Assembly: GCF_021134715.1 (NCBI RefSeq) | Contig: NC_060019.1 | Span: forward strand, 8,184,001 to 8,248,000 | DNA: 64,000 nucleotides | DNA from: Daphnia pulex | Lineage: Eukaryota; Arthropoda; Branchiopoda; Diplostraca; Daphniidae | Direction of reading: 5' to 3' | Part shown: positions 36,789 through 49,195 of the stretch, in pieces | How positions within the stretch are numbered: the stretch's first letter is position 1 | Layout of the letters: each line of letters opens with the position of its first letter | Position numbers and translations under genes: made by a program | The notes under the pieces: generated by a model | Told to the model about the DNA's origin: nothing | Database searches by the model: none | What the model saw: only the letters and a program-made list of their open reading frames with translations

Positions 36789-37763
36789 CGACTGTATAAA
36801 AAAAAAGTCTTGTCTTTCTCAACTTTTTTTTCTTCTTTTATTTTTTTTCATGTTGTTTTCCTTCTTTTTCCCACCCCTTTTCTTTATCTATTCTTTTTCT
36901 TTTTTTACAATTGTAAACTGTAACCACGTGCCTTTATTATTATTCCTCGTGCTCGCGCGTGGGATGGAACCTGACCTGCGTGAATCTCCTTTTCTCTGGA
37001 AAAAAACAAAACGAAATATCTCGGGCGGATGTTGACGGAAGCTGCGTGTTTGCTGCAATTATAATGACGTTGAAAACTTGCCAAAAATGCGTTTTTCCAA
37101 TCTTGTCTATTTATAGAAAAAGGCACACACACACACGAGGTGTCGAATCTGTGTGTTCATTTCGTCTACACTCTTTTTCTATTTCTTTCTTAAAAGCCTT
37201 TGGCTGTCGTGCAAAAAAGGACTGGGCAGCAGCCGAATCCTTGAAAAAGTTCTCCTCTCCCAGCACAGCCTTTTAGTCGTTGGACGCTTTTTTTGGATAC
37301 ACGGCCGCTCACGCAGGGAAAAGCGACCGGAGGTGGCGGCGGCCGGGTCCTCTCAAGCGTAATTAAAAGCGCAGTGGTCATCTCTTTTTTTTTTTAATTC
37401 TTTTTTTTGACGCAGAGTATATTTTGTTAGTTTTCATCTTTTGGCCTTCGGGAGGGGAAAATGAGCAGCGTGATGCAACAACAATTTCTTTTCAAAACTC
37501 ATTGTTGTTTGCATTTAGCAGCTGAGCTAAAAGGGAATTTTGTGTTTTTTTTTCACGAAGGCCAAAAAGTCGGATGAGGGTAGAAAGAAGAAGAAGAGAA
37601 AAAAGGTTCACGGCATCGATCGGACTGGCGGGCCAGTCTCCCTGGACCCTGCGCCGATGATGAAGGAAGAGAAAAAAAAGAAGAGGAGGGGGAGTTGATT
37701 CTCACACACGTACAGACGAACGAACCCTGGTGCTCTTAACGCAGACGGGGAGGGGGAGAGCCT

Positions 37764-37830
37764 ATCAAGAACGAAAAGAAGGAAGAAGAAGAAGAAGAAG
37801 GAAAAGAAGAAGAAGAAGAAGAAGAAAAAA
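37764..37830. repeat. (GAA)n-rich purine tract
   Basis: An almost pure purine stretch with two runs of GAA units, interrupted by a GGAAAAG. Long GAA tracts can form triplexes; no function is claimed. Confidence 0.85.
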
Positions 37831-38946
37831 GAGCGGATGCTGAGAGAAAAAGAAAGAAGGGAGGGGGGAGAGAACATGGCCGACTCCCGGCAGGAGGGCG
37901 GCCACCTCCTCCCGTTGGGGTGGAAAGAAAGTGGGAGGTTGGGGCGGGCGGCACGCGGGGGCCCCTCCGACCTTTTTTTTCTTCTTCTACGCGTTCAGAC
38001 TTTAAGAGTCAACAATGAACTTGATTCTCACCCAATCATCTCGTAAGAAAAGAAGAATTTCCTTATTTAAAATAAAAGAAAAAAGTTGTTTTATGTTTTT
38101 CGCATTTTTTAATCCCGCGGGAAAATGTTGGACATACCATCAAAAAAGGGAAAATTGGGTTGTGTGTCGTGAGAGAAAAAAACATGTCGCTCATCTCTTA
38201 TAAAGACGCACATATACACGCACTTGACGGGTGGAAAAAAAGAAAAACAAGACGACGCCATTTCGTTTTTTTTGAAAATAGATGCGTGTAGAGTCGGTCG
38301 GTCCTCCTCCTCCCTTTTGGCCAGCAGCAGCAGGACATCCTTATTTTCATCTGGTCGTTCCTCCATCCACTTGTTTTTACCGTCGATTCTCTCATTCTCG
38401 CCGTTTTCCGACGTAGTACACGTCTCTCCGGGTCGGCCAGACTTAACCTTGGGAGAACACACAACCGCGTTATAGACGAAACGCAAGACTTTTAAGAAGA
38501 AGAAGAAGGTGTCTTGTTGCCATTGTAAATTTAGACGACCAACTGGTGAGCAACTTTTTCGTTGGCTGACTTTAAGATTAATTTAGCGACAACTGGAAAT
38601 GTACTCGGCAGGTGTCCACCACATTTCTTAGGTCATCTTTTATTGAAAATGATAACCCAAAAACAGATCTGACATGATAAAAAAAAATTAAAAACAAAAA
38701 CAAAACTAAACATGTGTGTGTTAATCGTGTTTTGGCTTCCCCATTCTGGAATTTTTTTGTTTCATTTATTTTTCAATTCTTTTTTATTCCAAAACATTTT
38801 TTTATTTCATTTCTTTTTGTGAGCGATATCTATCGATAGTTAACAGACGACGATTTTTTTTTCAGCCCCTCCTCCCCCCCCCCCTAAAGAAGGAGGTTCT
38901 TTTTTCACACACTAGACTTTTGCTGAGTAGTGCCGCTAGAGGAGCT

Positions 38947-38982
38947 TCAGTCTAGTTGAAGCTTTCCGTGCGGTGAGGTCGC
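38947..38982 (+). promoter_or_regulatory. Candidate Inr plus DPE-like core promoter
   Basis: TCAGTC at 38947 matches the arthropod initiator (TCAGT). GAGGTCG about 28-33 nt downstream resembles a downstream promoter element, one base off the canonical position. GC content rises after it and it lies about 365 bp before the ATG of the zinc-finger gene. No TATA box was seen. Confidence 0.35.
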
Positions 38983-39313
38983 GGCCGTCGCCTACTCCCA
39001 AACTATTTTTACGATTGGCGCCAAACGTTATTTTTATTTTTCCACACACACACAACAACAACCAGCGCAGTGAGAGCGTGTGTGCCAGTGAAACCCTTGA
39101 AAAATTATTTTTTATTTTTCAAATTCTTCTGGTTACAAGAAACGTGTTTTTGTGTGTGGATGCAGGTGCACCCGACATGCTGGTGTGTGTACCATGTGCG
39201 TGAGTGTCAAGTGAAATCGGGCACGTGCTTACCTCTCTCGGATTTTGAGATTTCTGCGGACTAATTATTAGCCAAAATCAATCGACGATTTGGTTCTGGT
39301 CCGAGTGAATAAA

Positions 39314-42300
39314 ATGCCAGCAGCGGCAGCGATCGGTCCCGATGGGCAGATTATGCGCCCGAGAAAGGGTCGACCGCCCAAAGGTGGTTACCCGTATCCG
39401 TATCCGGCCTCGACCGATCCCGCCCGCACCATCTACATCGGCAAGAACAACGCCCGCCACTGGGCCGATCTCAAAACTCGGCTCGGATACAATGGCGACG
39501 TCGATTTCGTCTCTTTTCTACTCCGACTGGCAGAGGAACGTCTCAGGTATGTTATCCTCGTGTGTACTCCATTTTCTTTGGTTGGTTGGGGGGGAAAAGA
39601 AAAAAGATTATTCATCATGTCAAGTCAGGAGAAAGAAGTAGAAAGTTTGTTTTGGTTATAAAAATGTCGTTTCATCGTTGTTGGGTCGTCGTATTCTCCC
39701 CCGAAAAATAAAATAAAACAAAAGAAGAACGTTTTCGCCTTGACCATAGATTGTGGGAGGAGGCCCCCATCCCCCTTCTTTATTCAGGGTGGGTACACTA
39801 GAAAAAGAAGGCGCGCGCGGCGCCACAGTTCTTCTTCTTCTTCTTTAAGTTGCGTCTTTCGGCCAACCGCAACCGAGAGGGAGGGACCACCCCACCCTCC
39901 CATCGGACTGGGGGGAACATCTCCCGCGGTGACCCTAGTCGACGATGGGTGGAGCCAAAGAGGCTGAGTGACGGTCACTTCTTCTTCTTCTTTTTCTCCC
40001 CCCCCTCACACACACACACTAGGCCTAAGGACACACGAGGAGCGCTGCCAGCCATAGAAGGGAGGGTGGGGTGGGGGGTTCAAGGTAGTGGGGTGGTGGG
40101 AGGGCTACTCGGGGATCCAATCAATAAGGAAAAGGGCTCCAAGATGGGGCCCCGAAAAAAAGAACCCCACACACACACACGCCCTATACTAGAAGAAATC
40201 AATCCCAAGACTCGTGTGTGTCCTCTTTTTTCCCTCAAGGAGAACCCGGGCAACTTCTTCTTCCTTTTTTTATTATTTCGTATTTATATTTATACTATCA
40301 AGATTTATACTGCGCACTTATATATGTGACGACGGCGACGTGCAACAGTTGTAGTAGTAGGAAATGATTTCGCGCAAGGTCACGCGGAAGAAGAAGCCAA
40401 TCATAAAAAGTCGTTTGACCTCGTTATTGAAATTTTACACAATATTATTTTACGACACACACACAGCCAAGAGGAGCAGGTATGCGAGAAGCCAAAGCAC
40501 CGCAATCAAATCAACGGCAACCGGGTCGATCAACTTCAACAGCAGCAGCAGCAACAGCAAGTCCAGCATCATCATCAAAGGGCCGGCGGCAGTGTTGTGC
40601 CCTCTGGAGACGATGTCGTCGTCGTCGCCAGTCATCCGCACCATCATCAGCAGCACCAGCAACAACAACAACAACACGACCTTGAGTTGAGACGCGCCTC
40701 CTCATCTTCCTCGACTCGCCGTGGACCCAACGACGAACCCAAAGAACACGACAACAATGGAGGCCCTTCCGCTCATCCGCACAAGAAACTCAAAATGGAA
40801 GAAGCGGCTGCAGCAGCAGCAGCGGCGGCCGGAGGAGCTGCGACATCCGTCGCTGTGGACGACGATGAAGAAGATGAGGAAGAAGACGAAGAGCATCCGC
40901 ATCACCACGGCTACGATTACCATCACGCGGATGGAGTTTCCGCGGCTGCCGCCGCCGCAGTCGCAGCTGCAGCCGCTTTCTCCGCTCACAACGGCGGCAA
41001 TCGGCACGGTCCGTCTGTTGGCGACCAACAACAACAACACGCCAGTTACCCGTCGGACGACGATGACGATGACAATATGGTCGACGAGGAAGACGACAAT
41101 AGTCTGGCCAACACGTCCACTGCCGGCGATCACGACCAAGGCGGCGAATACATTTGCAATTTCTGCAACAAGGTACACATAACCCTTCCATTTTTATTGG
41201 GCCACTTTGACATGGGACCCATCATAAAATTATTGGACCCTTTGGGCGAATCTTTTATAGGATCCTAATACTAATGGCTGAGTGTTTTATTCTTTGCAGA
41301 GTTTCTTGCGACCGACTTATCTGAACGTTCATCGGACGTACGGCTGCCCGGCCAATCCCGACCGTTGCCGCCCTCAGTGCCACGTCTGTGGCAAAGATTT
41401 TTCGCAGCCGCAGAAACTCAAGGCTCACATTGAAGCCGAACACGCCGGCAGCGATTTCGGACATTGCGGTACTACAACTTCTTCTTCTTTTATTTAGAGA
41501 GTTGACTTGCACTTTACCCAACACGACTCCGCCCCTCCTTTGCATGTCCATTTAAGAAATTTTCTGACAGCTCTCGAGACGTTCAAAAGAGAGACACCCA
41601 CCACATTCCCCACTCTCTTTTTTCTGTTCCAGTCACATGAAAATGACTTTAGGGTGGAACACTCCCCCTCTTTTAAGTTTCTCTCACCTTCCACTCCTCC
41701 TCTTCTTTTTTTCCTATAACCGACCGACCGCCCGCAGCTGGCCCGGCTCTCGATCAATAAAACGGTCTCCACACACACACGCACGCACTAAATGACTTTT
41801 TTTTTTTTTTCTTTACTCCCGGGCTCTGCACCTTCTCCTGCCTCTTGTGTAGATGACGGGTCCAACATCAGCGGAGGTTTGTCCGGCGGTGGCGGAGGTA
41901 CCCATCATCCGTGCAAAGCCTGTCCGGCCGTCTTTACCACACGAGCCGCTCTGAGACGTCATCTGGGCGAGATTCACGGACAAGGCGCATCGGGAACATG
42001 CGTCTGTGACCAGTGCGGCAAACTCTTCCAGACGAAATCCAATTTGAAAATCCACTTGTTGACTCATTCCGGAGTCAAACCGTTCAAGTGAGTCGTCGCC
42101 ATTTCTCTTCAACTTTTATTCAAAATCCCATTTTCTATTCCCACCCATCGATTTTCTCCTTAATGGATGAGAGTGCGGTAGGTCTGGAAAGTAACGAGAT
42201 TTTAATTATTTAAAAAAAAAAGGTGTCCGGAAACGGAATGCGGATTAGGTTTCTCCACCAAGCAGTGCTTGCAGGTCCATTTGCGCAAAGCTCACGGGTT

Positions 42301-43966
42301 CAGCGAGGATAACATGCCGACGGTGCAGCGCAGCATCCCGTACACGTTCGACGCCTATTCCGGTGGCGTCATCAAGGATCCGGGGCGAGGCAAATTACCC
42401 GATCTGCCGCCGACGACACCCACCCGCTTGCATCAGCACCTCGATCCTAGCGGCCAGCAGGTGCTGTTCGATACCGTGGATGTAATTTTACCCTTTTTTC
42501 GTTATTATTATTTTTATTATTTCATTTTTGGGTTGTTCTCCGGAATTATCGATTCGTTTTTTTTATCCGGAAAAATACTACCTCGCCTTTATTTGTTTTA
42601 TTTAATTCCGTTACCAAAAAATCGATAATTAAATTTTCAATTCTAAATATTGTTTGAGCAGGATGGATCGAATCCGCCAGGAACGCCCCGAGCTTCGTAC
42701 CCAATCCCCGAGATGCCGCGACGGGGTAGAAAACCCGGATGGCGGAAGGCCAATTCCGTCAACGGAGGTGGTGCCATAGGAGGAGTGAGTGGAGGTCACG
42801 GCGGCCTATCGTCTCAGAATTCGAGTCTGTCGGACGAGATCCTGCACAAATTGAGGCAGGACAAGGACCACAACGACCACGGGCTCAATTCCGGCCCTTT
42901 GCCGTCATTTACCTCGTCGGCGGCGGCCGTCGTGGCTGAGCTGGCCATCCAAAGTTTAGCGGCGGCGGCCGCTGCAGCAGCTGCTGCAGGTGCCGGCAGT
43001 TCACCGCCGGACCATCACGCTGATCTCAATTCTCCGGCTGGCGGCGGTGGACGACAACCGGTCAACTACCACAACAGCCCCGGTCCAATGCCAATGACTC
43101 CCGAGCCACAAGCCATGGCGCTCAATTTGGCAGCTTCACGCAATCAGAGCACGTACGGTGAGTCCAATTACCCGCCGGCCAGTCCGTCACCTTGGCAGCA
43201 GCAGCAACAACAGCAACATTTCGAGGACAATTATCCATCGCTGGCCCGTCCGCAAGCGGCGCGGGCCACTCCAGGACCTGGTCAACAACAACAACAAACT
43301 CCTACAGCCTTTTATCCGGAGCGACCGGCCAGTTGTTATTCGTTTGACGGTAATCAGCAGCAGCAACAACAACAACAACAGCAGAGCTACAATGCCGGAC
43401 AACTCCTTCAACCGCCCCCTACACCGGGATCGATGACTTACAGTAACAAACTTCCGCCAGCTTCTCCCAATCCATCGTCTCAGCAGCAGCAACAAGATCC
43501 TTCCCGATGCGGCACTCCGTCGCTGAGCAGTTCCGAACCTTCGTTCGCCCGTTTCGCCGCAACGGCTGCGGCCGCCGCAGCTGCAGCTGCTGCCGTTTCG
43601 GCCGTTTCCGGCGGCGGATCGTCTTCAACTACTTCGGCCGCTGCCGCTGGATCGTCTAGCCAACGTTGTCCTCCGTCAACGACGAGTCCAGGCTCGGCTG
43701 CGGCCGGAGCGGGCAGCAGCTCTACAACGACTTCATCTTCTTCTTCCGGTTCCGCCAGTGGCAGTGGCGGAACTAATCCGTATCCAAGTCCGGCACCGAG
43801 TCCAGGCTACGCTGCCGTCACTTCGCGCGTCTTCTCCAGCAGTTACGCCGGCCTTCAGAACTGGGGCAATGTCAACATGCAGGGTCTTTCCGGCTACTCG
43901 CAAACCTATCCGCTTCCTCCGCCGTCTCCCTACCCCCGTAATCATCCTTACGGCGGCTACTACTGA
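39314..43966 (+). CDS. C2H2 zinc-finger protein with AT-hook and homopolymer tracts, family unassigned
   Basis: Six exons (39314-39546, 40467-41172, 41300-41468, 41853-42087, 42223-42481, 42662-43966), 968 aa, all phases consistent. The N-terminus has an AT-hook-like RPRKGRPPK (15-23) and a compact block (IYIGKNNARHWADLKTRLG through FVSFLLRLAEERL) that looks like a folded domain. Then come poly-Gln, His-rich, poly-Ala and acidic stretches. Five zinc fingers follow: an atypical C2HC finger (C308, C311, H324, C329), then C2H2 fingers at about 340-361, 390-411, 421-441 and 449-472; the last has a C-x4-C knuckle. The long C-terminal part is disordered, with a basic RRGRKPGWRK and repeated Gln, Ala and Ser tracts. 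It should be a nuclear DNA-binding regulator. I do not recognise the orthologue, so no symbol is given. Confidence 0.88.
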
Positions 43967-46135
43967 TTCCAGGAAGTTTTTACAAATTCGCCAAATTGCC
44001 AAAATGTTTTTAAATCATGTCGCCCTTTTTTTAAAGAAATGGGCGTCAACAACAACAACAACAACAAAAAAGAAAGAAAGAAAAAGAAAAATGTTGTAAT
44101 CGTGTGTTTTGTTGTTGTTGTTGTTTCAATTCAAAAGAGCTGTATACACTCTAGTTGTGTTTTATCACTTTTGTGCGTGAGCCCGACGGCTTCCCCCGTT
44201 TTTCTTTTATTTTTATCTGTAGGATTTTTCTGTTTTTTACCTTTTTTAAAAGAATTTTTTTCCTTTTCTTTTTCCTTCCTTTGAACGGCGTGTCTGTTGT
44301 TGATGAATGTGTACCGCGTGAAAGCAATCCTTTTTCATTATTTTTTTCGTTTTGGAAACTGTTTGGCGTTTTAGTTTTGTTTTGTTTTTTCTCTATTATG
44401 GAATGAAATATTGTTGCTCGACTGTTTTGTTTGGAATCTTATCGAAATACTCTTGTAACCAGACCCCTTTTCCTCCTCCCCACTGGTTTTTATTTTTAAT
44501 TTCTTTCTTATTTCTTTTAAAAAAAAAATATCTCGATACCCGTGTGTTTCTGTCGGTTGGAATTGTTTAATTTTTATGGATGAGAATCTCCTTCCCATTG
44601 ATTGATTGGTCTTGTTTACACACACAAACAAAAAAATTTAATTCAGTAAAGGACAAAAAAAAAAAAACCGGTACGTGTTGGACGTTGTTACAAAAATATG
44701 TTTCCCCTTTTTTTATTTCAATCAATTTCCGAGAAGGAAAACCCCCCTACGTGCTGTTTCTTTTTAACATTTATACGGAAAAACAAGAAAATTACTTTCG
44801 TTTTTTTATTATTATTATTATTTTCAATTCTTTTTTTTTCTGAGGGGATAAACAAAAAGATAAACCGCCCCCCTTCTGTGTGAGTGTTTGTGTCACGTTC
44901 GTCCCGATTTCTTGTTTTCTTTTTTCCCGTGTGTGTCGGCGCGTGAGTTTTTCTTCCACACACATAAATGTCTTTGTTTTAAAATTCGCCAAAACATCGC
45001 CAAAAGAAGAAACTAAAAAAAAAAGCCACACCCTTTTTTTAATGTGTGTGTGTGTATACAGGAAATTGACACACACGATTTTGATGATGTTATATATACA
45101 TAATTATCGTATCGTTCACAAAATTTCATTTTCCAGACACACACACACCACAAATTGATTCAATCTTCTTTTGGGCGCTTATTATTACGTTAAAATTCTT
45201 CCAGTGATACAAACAAAAAAAAAACACTACTAAATTCTTCATTTTGATTTCTTCATCTTTCTCTCTTGATTATTCATTTTCTCCGATGAGCCACCATGAA
45301 AAGTTGTTCTTTAATTTGATATGACGTTGCTTATAAATTCCGTCTTCATCAGAAAAATTGTGTCCACCATCTTTTTATTTGTTGTCTTCAATACATTATG
45401 AAATGTTCTTTGGATGAAACGGAAAAATTCAAGTGTGTCTGAGACTGTCGTTATTTATTATTAAGGAAAAGAAGAATGTAGGCAACAAGTGGCCTTGAAA
45501 TGTTTCAAGGAAATGAATAAACCCACAACTCACGCAACAACCCCGAGAGAAGTAAACTTTTTTTCCTCCCCCCCGCCATCGTGACGACATCGACGTTCAA
45601 CTTGGCTTGACGTCACACGACGGAACTGAACGACTCCCCCCTACTCAACAATGGTTTCTTTGTTGGTGGTATTTCAAGTTTTCGTCGACATTTCTTTTTT
45701 TCGGGATTTATATATATTCACGCTCCAAATAGTGCGAGTAGTTTTTCTTGTTCTTGCTATGCTCTAATGATGACGCCAAAAACTTTCGGTCGCCCGCAGG
45801 CTCACTTCGACCTTGGCGTTCCACTGGCGCAGCGGTGGCGCTGCAACACAGACATTCTGCTGGACCCTTTCCTTTTTCTTTTTGTTTCGATATATTTTAA
45901 AAAACAAGATATAAACACACAAATGAAAAAAGATGGCACACGTTTACTAACACGTGGCGATTACATTATTGAGCGTATAGCACGTGGAATTTGATACTCG
46001 TTTGAGAAATGCTGAGGTTTGAATAACATTTTGTTTACATTAAATGTTGTGGTTTTGTTATCTGGACTTTTCTCAAGCCAAATCTGACTGTGGTTTATTA
46101 AAATTGATCGTTTACTAATCGTATCTTGGTATGAA
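43967..46135. other. Zinc-finger gene 3' UTR and TSEN54 upstream region
   Basis: The first 1.2 kb is T-rich with poly-A/T and CA runs and is probably a long 3' UTR. The rest (45540-46135) is ordinary AT-rich intergenic DNA. A short frame at 45924-45992 resembles part of TSEN54 exon 2 by chance. No gene is supportable. Confidence 0.5.
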
Positions 46136-47574
46136 ATGTACTCTTGTTTTCTCAGTGCCAAGGAGCTTATGGAAATTCGGGCTAAAAAGGCTCATCCCAG
46201 AAGTCTTCCCTCCATGCCACCAAAAGATTTCATCCCCACACATTCTGCTGAAGAAACTGCCTCTGTTAATGACATGATTGAAGAGAAAATTTCTTTCATT
46301 AAAGAAGAAAGGGCTGAGAGAAGGTATTTCATCGTTGATGCAAAAGGTTTCACGTTATACAGTCATGAACCTTAAATGTTGTTTTTAGGAACTTGCTTAC
46401 AAGAGGTGATTGGCTTCCTCAGGAAAATGTTGCTGTGGTTGATAAAAAAGTTGGTGGAGGCTGGGATATTTTTGGACACAACAAGAACGGCAAAACTTTT
46501 CTTCATCCAGAAGAAGCACTGTTCCTCATCGAAGTGGTAACATTTTTCTGTGGGAACGACACCTCTAATGAACTCATATTAATGATTGCCTTGTTTATTC
46601 ACAGTCTAAATTAGAGTTGTGCTACTCTGGTACCCCAGTCAGTGTTCAACAAGCATACCAACTTTTGCTTGCTGAAAATTCATGTTCAATTCTCAAGTAT
46701 CGCGTGTATTCTCACTTGTGCCGGCAAGGCTATCGTCTCATTCGTAGAGTCAATCCTCCTCCGGTTATTTCTACAAAGCGGAGTGGTGAATCTATGGAGA
46801 ATTTGAATCCCAAAAGATTGAAGGTGGAAGACAAACAGCCTAATCACATTGTTAACAGTGTAACAATTGTCGATATGGAAACAACGGCTGTTAATTTGCC
46901 TATTGAAACTGATAATGGACCCGTAAAGTTGCGATTTCTGACTCCAGCGGCTGAACCAAGTGACTATGACTGCATTCCGCATCTCTTAAGCCCTGGAACG
47001 GAAACAATTGAAATTAAATTCCCTGATCAGCAACTTATTCCTGAAAACACTCGCAACCGACAAAGTAGCTACGTCCTCAACAAAAGGGATTTCTACATTT
47101 TTTCGGAACTCGAAGAAATTCCGACTAATCTCAACTTTGCTTCAAACAATCCACTTTTCAGCGGGAAAACTAAACCTCTTCTTCTGGGGAATTTCATCGG
47201 TAATTTCATCTAAAATATTTTACAATTTTAGTATTGTTTCTAACTTATTCGTTCCGAGTGCAGGAGATCCGTACTATGCTAATTATGGATTGTACAATCC
47301 ATCCACAGAAGAATTGAATCAACACAACGATGACGATGAATTGCAAGTTTGTTACGACGTCTATTCTCCAGGTCGGCATTTCCGCAAGTCCAATCCTGGC
47401 CCACCGTGTTATATTTTGGCTATCGCTAAATGGACCTCAAAGCCACCTAGTCTGTCGTGTTTTGAACGATTCAAACGACGATGTGGTTCCGAAAGTGTGC
47501 CTTTAATCGCAGTCACAGGCGAAGGGTCTCAGGTGTCATTCTATCAGTTGAAAGGAGTTGTCAGTCCAATGTAA
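46136..47574 (+). CDS. TSEN54: tRNA-splicing endonuclease subunit TSEN54
   Basis: Four exons (46136-46323, 46389-46536, 46605-47199, 47264-47574), 413 aa. TSEN54 is a structural, non-catalytic subunit of the nuclear tRNA intron endonuclease; it pairs with TSEN2 and helps position the pre-tRNA. The N-terminal domain shows FLSAKELM, then LLTRGDWLPQEN, GWDIFGHNKNG, LHPEEALFLIEV, VSVQQAYQLLL and YRVYSHLCRQGYRLIRR, in the family order. The middle is variable. The C-terminal domain (YDVYSPGRHFRKSNPGPPCY, then VPLIAVTGEGSQVSFYQL) matches the endonuclease-like fold that lacks catalytic residues. The start ATG at 46136 sits in a TTTCTCAG acceptor-like context, so an extra 5' exon is possible; the conserved LSAKEL reads straight across, which favours no intron. 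Confidence 0.9.
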
Positions 47575-47693
47575 ACAGTTAATATTTTTGTGTATTTCAT
47601 CTTCATGTGTTTCCCCCCACCTCAGAGAATTAACCAAGAAAAAAACTACCACCCAAACAATTGGGTGAATGAACAAGGAACAAATAGTTCTCT

Positions 47694-49195
47694 TTAATCT
47701 GAACACGATATCATCACTTTAATTGCTCCGCCGGCACCAGTACGGGCTGTTTCAAAGGCTTTCACGGTTTCTTCCAGTTTGAACCGATGGGTGATTAATG
47801 GTTTAACGTTGACACGTCCACTAGCTACCAGCTGCAATGCTGTTGGATAGCTGTAATTTTTAAACCGTTGTAGATGTTAATTTACCAATCAAGTTATTCA
47901 AGGATTTACCAATTGGCGTAACGGAAAATCCCCCTAATATCAACTTCACGGACGGCTGCGTTAACAATTGGCAATTTGATTTCTGCTGGTCCCAGTCCAA
48001 CCAAAACGACAACTCCTCCACTTTTAGTTCCCTAAAAAGGTAACATTTTCTTAAATTAATTGAAAAATAAGTTGTGCTTTGATCCAATAACTTACAAAAA
48101 TGGCAAGCCTGATGCTAGATTCAGCACCGCTACACTCGATGGTAACGTCAGAAGGTCCACCAAGTTTTCCAGCAACTTGTTGGCCCAATGTTTCCGCATC
48201 CTCTCCACCCACCAGCAAAGTATGGTCAGCTCCCAGACTTTTAGCAACTTCTAGTCGGCTTTCAGATATGTCTGTCGTTTGATTTTAAGTTTATTTTAAG
48301 AATCTTTATGCATGATTTTTAAAACTATTGTTATATTACCAGTAATAATGACGGATGATGCTCCCATAGCTTTAGCGGTGAGGAGACAGACAAGACCAAT
48401 CGGTCCAGCTCCACAAATTAGGATTTTCTGTCCGATGGTGACTCCAGCTCTGCGGCAAGCGTGAACGGCGACTGAAAGAGGTTCCAAAAGAGCTCCTTCT
48501 TCCATGGTCATATGATCCGGAAGTTTGTAACAAAAATCAGCAGCGTGCGTATAATAACGAGCCAAGTTGCCATCATAGGGCGGGGTAGCACAGAAAACGA
48601 TGTCCAGGCATAGATTGTAGCGACCACCTTTGCAGTAATCGCAGGATCGGCAAGGAACTCCTGGTTCGATCGCCACTCTATCGCCTGATGTAAGTAGAAA
48701 AAATCATGTACAACAGTAATTAATCTTATAAATTAAATATTTGCAGTTATTACCTGGTTTCAAATGTGTTACACCTTCTCCAACTTCATGCACCACTCCA
48801 GCAGCTTCATGGCCTAAAACCATTGGTTTGGTCACAACAAAATCACCAATTCTTCCATTCACCCAGTAGTGGACATCAGATCCACATATTCCAACTTTAT
48901 CCATTCGCAACAAAACCTCTGGTATGTACAAAAAATTATTATTTAGTTTATTTTTGTTTCCTAGAAAAGAATTATGAGTAATGGTGCACAGGGACATTTT
49001 CCCTAGTGCTTCCATTCATTGATTTATTATCATTACCATTCTTTTGAGCCTTAGGGACAGTCCGATTTTCCTGAATAATTATAATAATAGGCTAGATGAG
49101 GGAAAACAGAATTAATTGCATTGCATTGATAATTTTGTTACCAATCGAAGATCGTTGACAGAGTAAAGGACAGCTGAGAGATTTTCGGTAGTCAT
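47694..49195 (-). CDS. Sord: Sorbitol dehydrogenase
   Basis: Seven exons (49195-49142, 49070-49037, 48918-48754, 48684-48340, 48271-48096, 48031-47910, 47850-47694), 350 aa. This zinc-dependent NAD+ enzyme of the medium-chain dehydrogenase family oxidises sorbitol and other polyols to ketoses in the cytosol. The catalytic zinc site uses Cys41 in [10 protein letters not shown] and the His66-Glu67 pair in GHEAAG. The substrate region [15 protein letters not shown] and [17 protein letters not shown] are sorbitol-dehydrogenase-specific. The nucleotide motif is [22 protein letters not shown] keeps the four-cysteine structural zinc lobe that mammalian sorbitol dehydrogenases have lost. The gene is tail-to-tail with TSEN54, 119 bp apart. 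Confidence 0.95.

Larger units (their letters stand above)
36789..39313. other. Intergenic and 5' leader region of the zinc-finger gene
   Basis: About 2.5 kb with strongly biased strands: a T-rich block just after SUFU, an A/G-rich block at 37640-37880 including a long GAA run, and a T-rich block near 38700-38870. No coding gene is supportable. A core-promoter-like element lies at 38947, about 370 bp before the zinc-finger start codon. Confidence 0.5.

Noticed and set aside
40702-41191. Long minus-strand frames opposite the zinc-finger gene
   Set aside because: Shadows of poly-Gln, poly-Ala and acidic coding tracts on the plus strand.
45924-45992. Frame encoding RLLTRGDYIIERIARG, resembling NLLTRGDW in TSEN54 exon 2
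   Set aside because: Only six residues match, with different codons and no flanking similarity; most likely chance rather than a duplicated exon.
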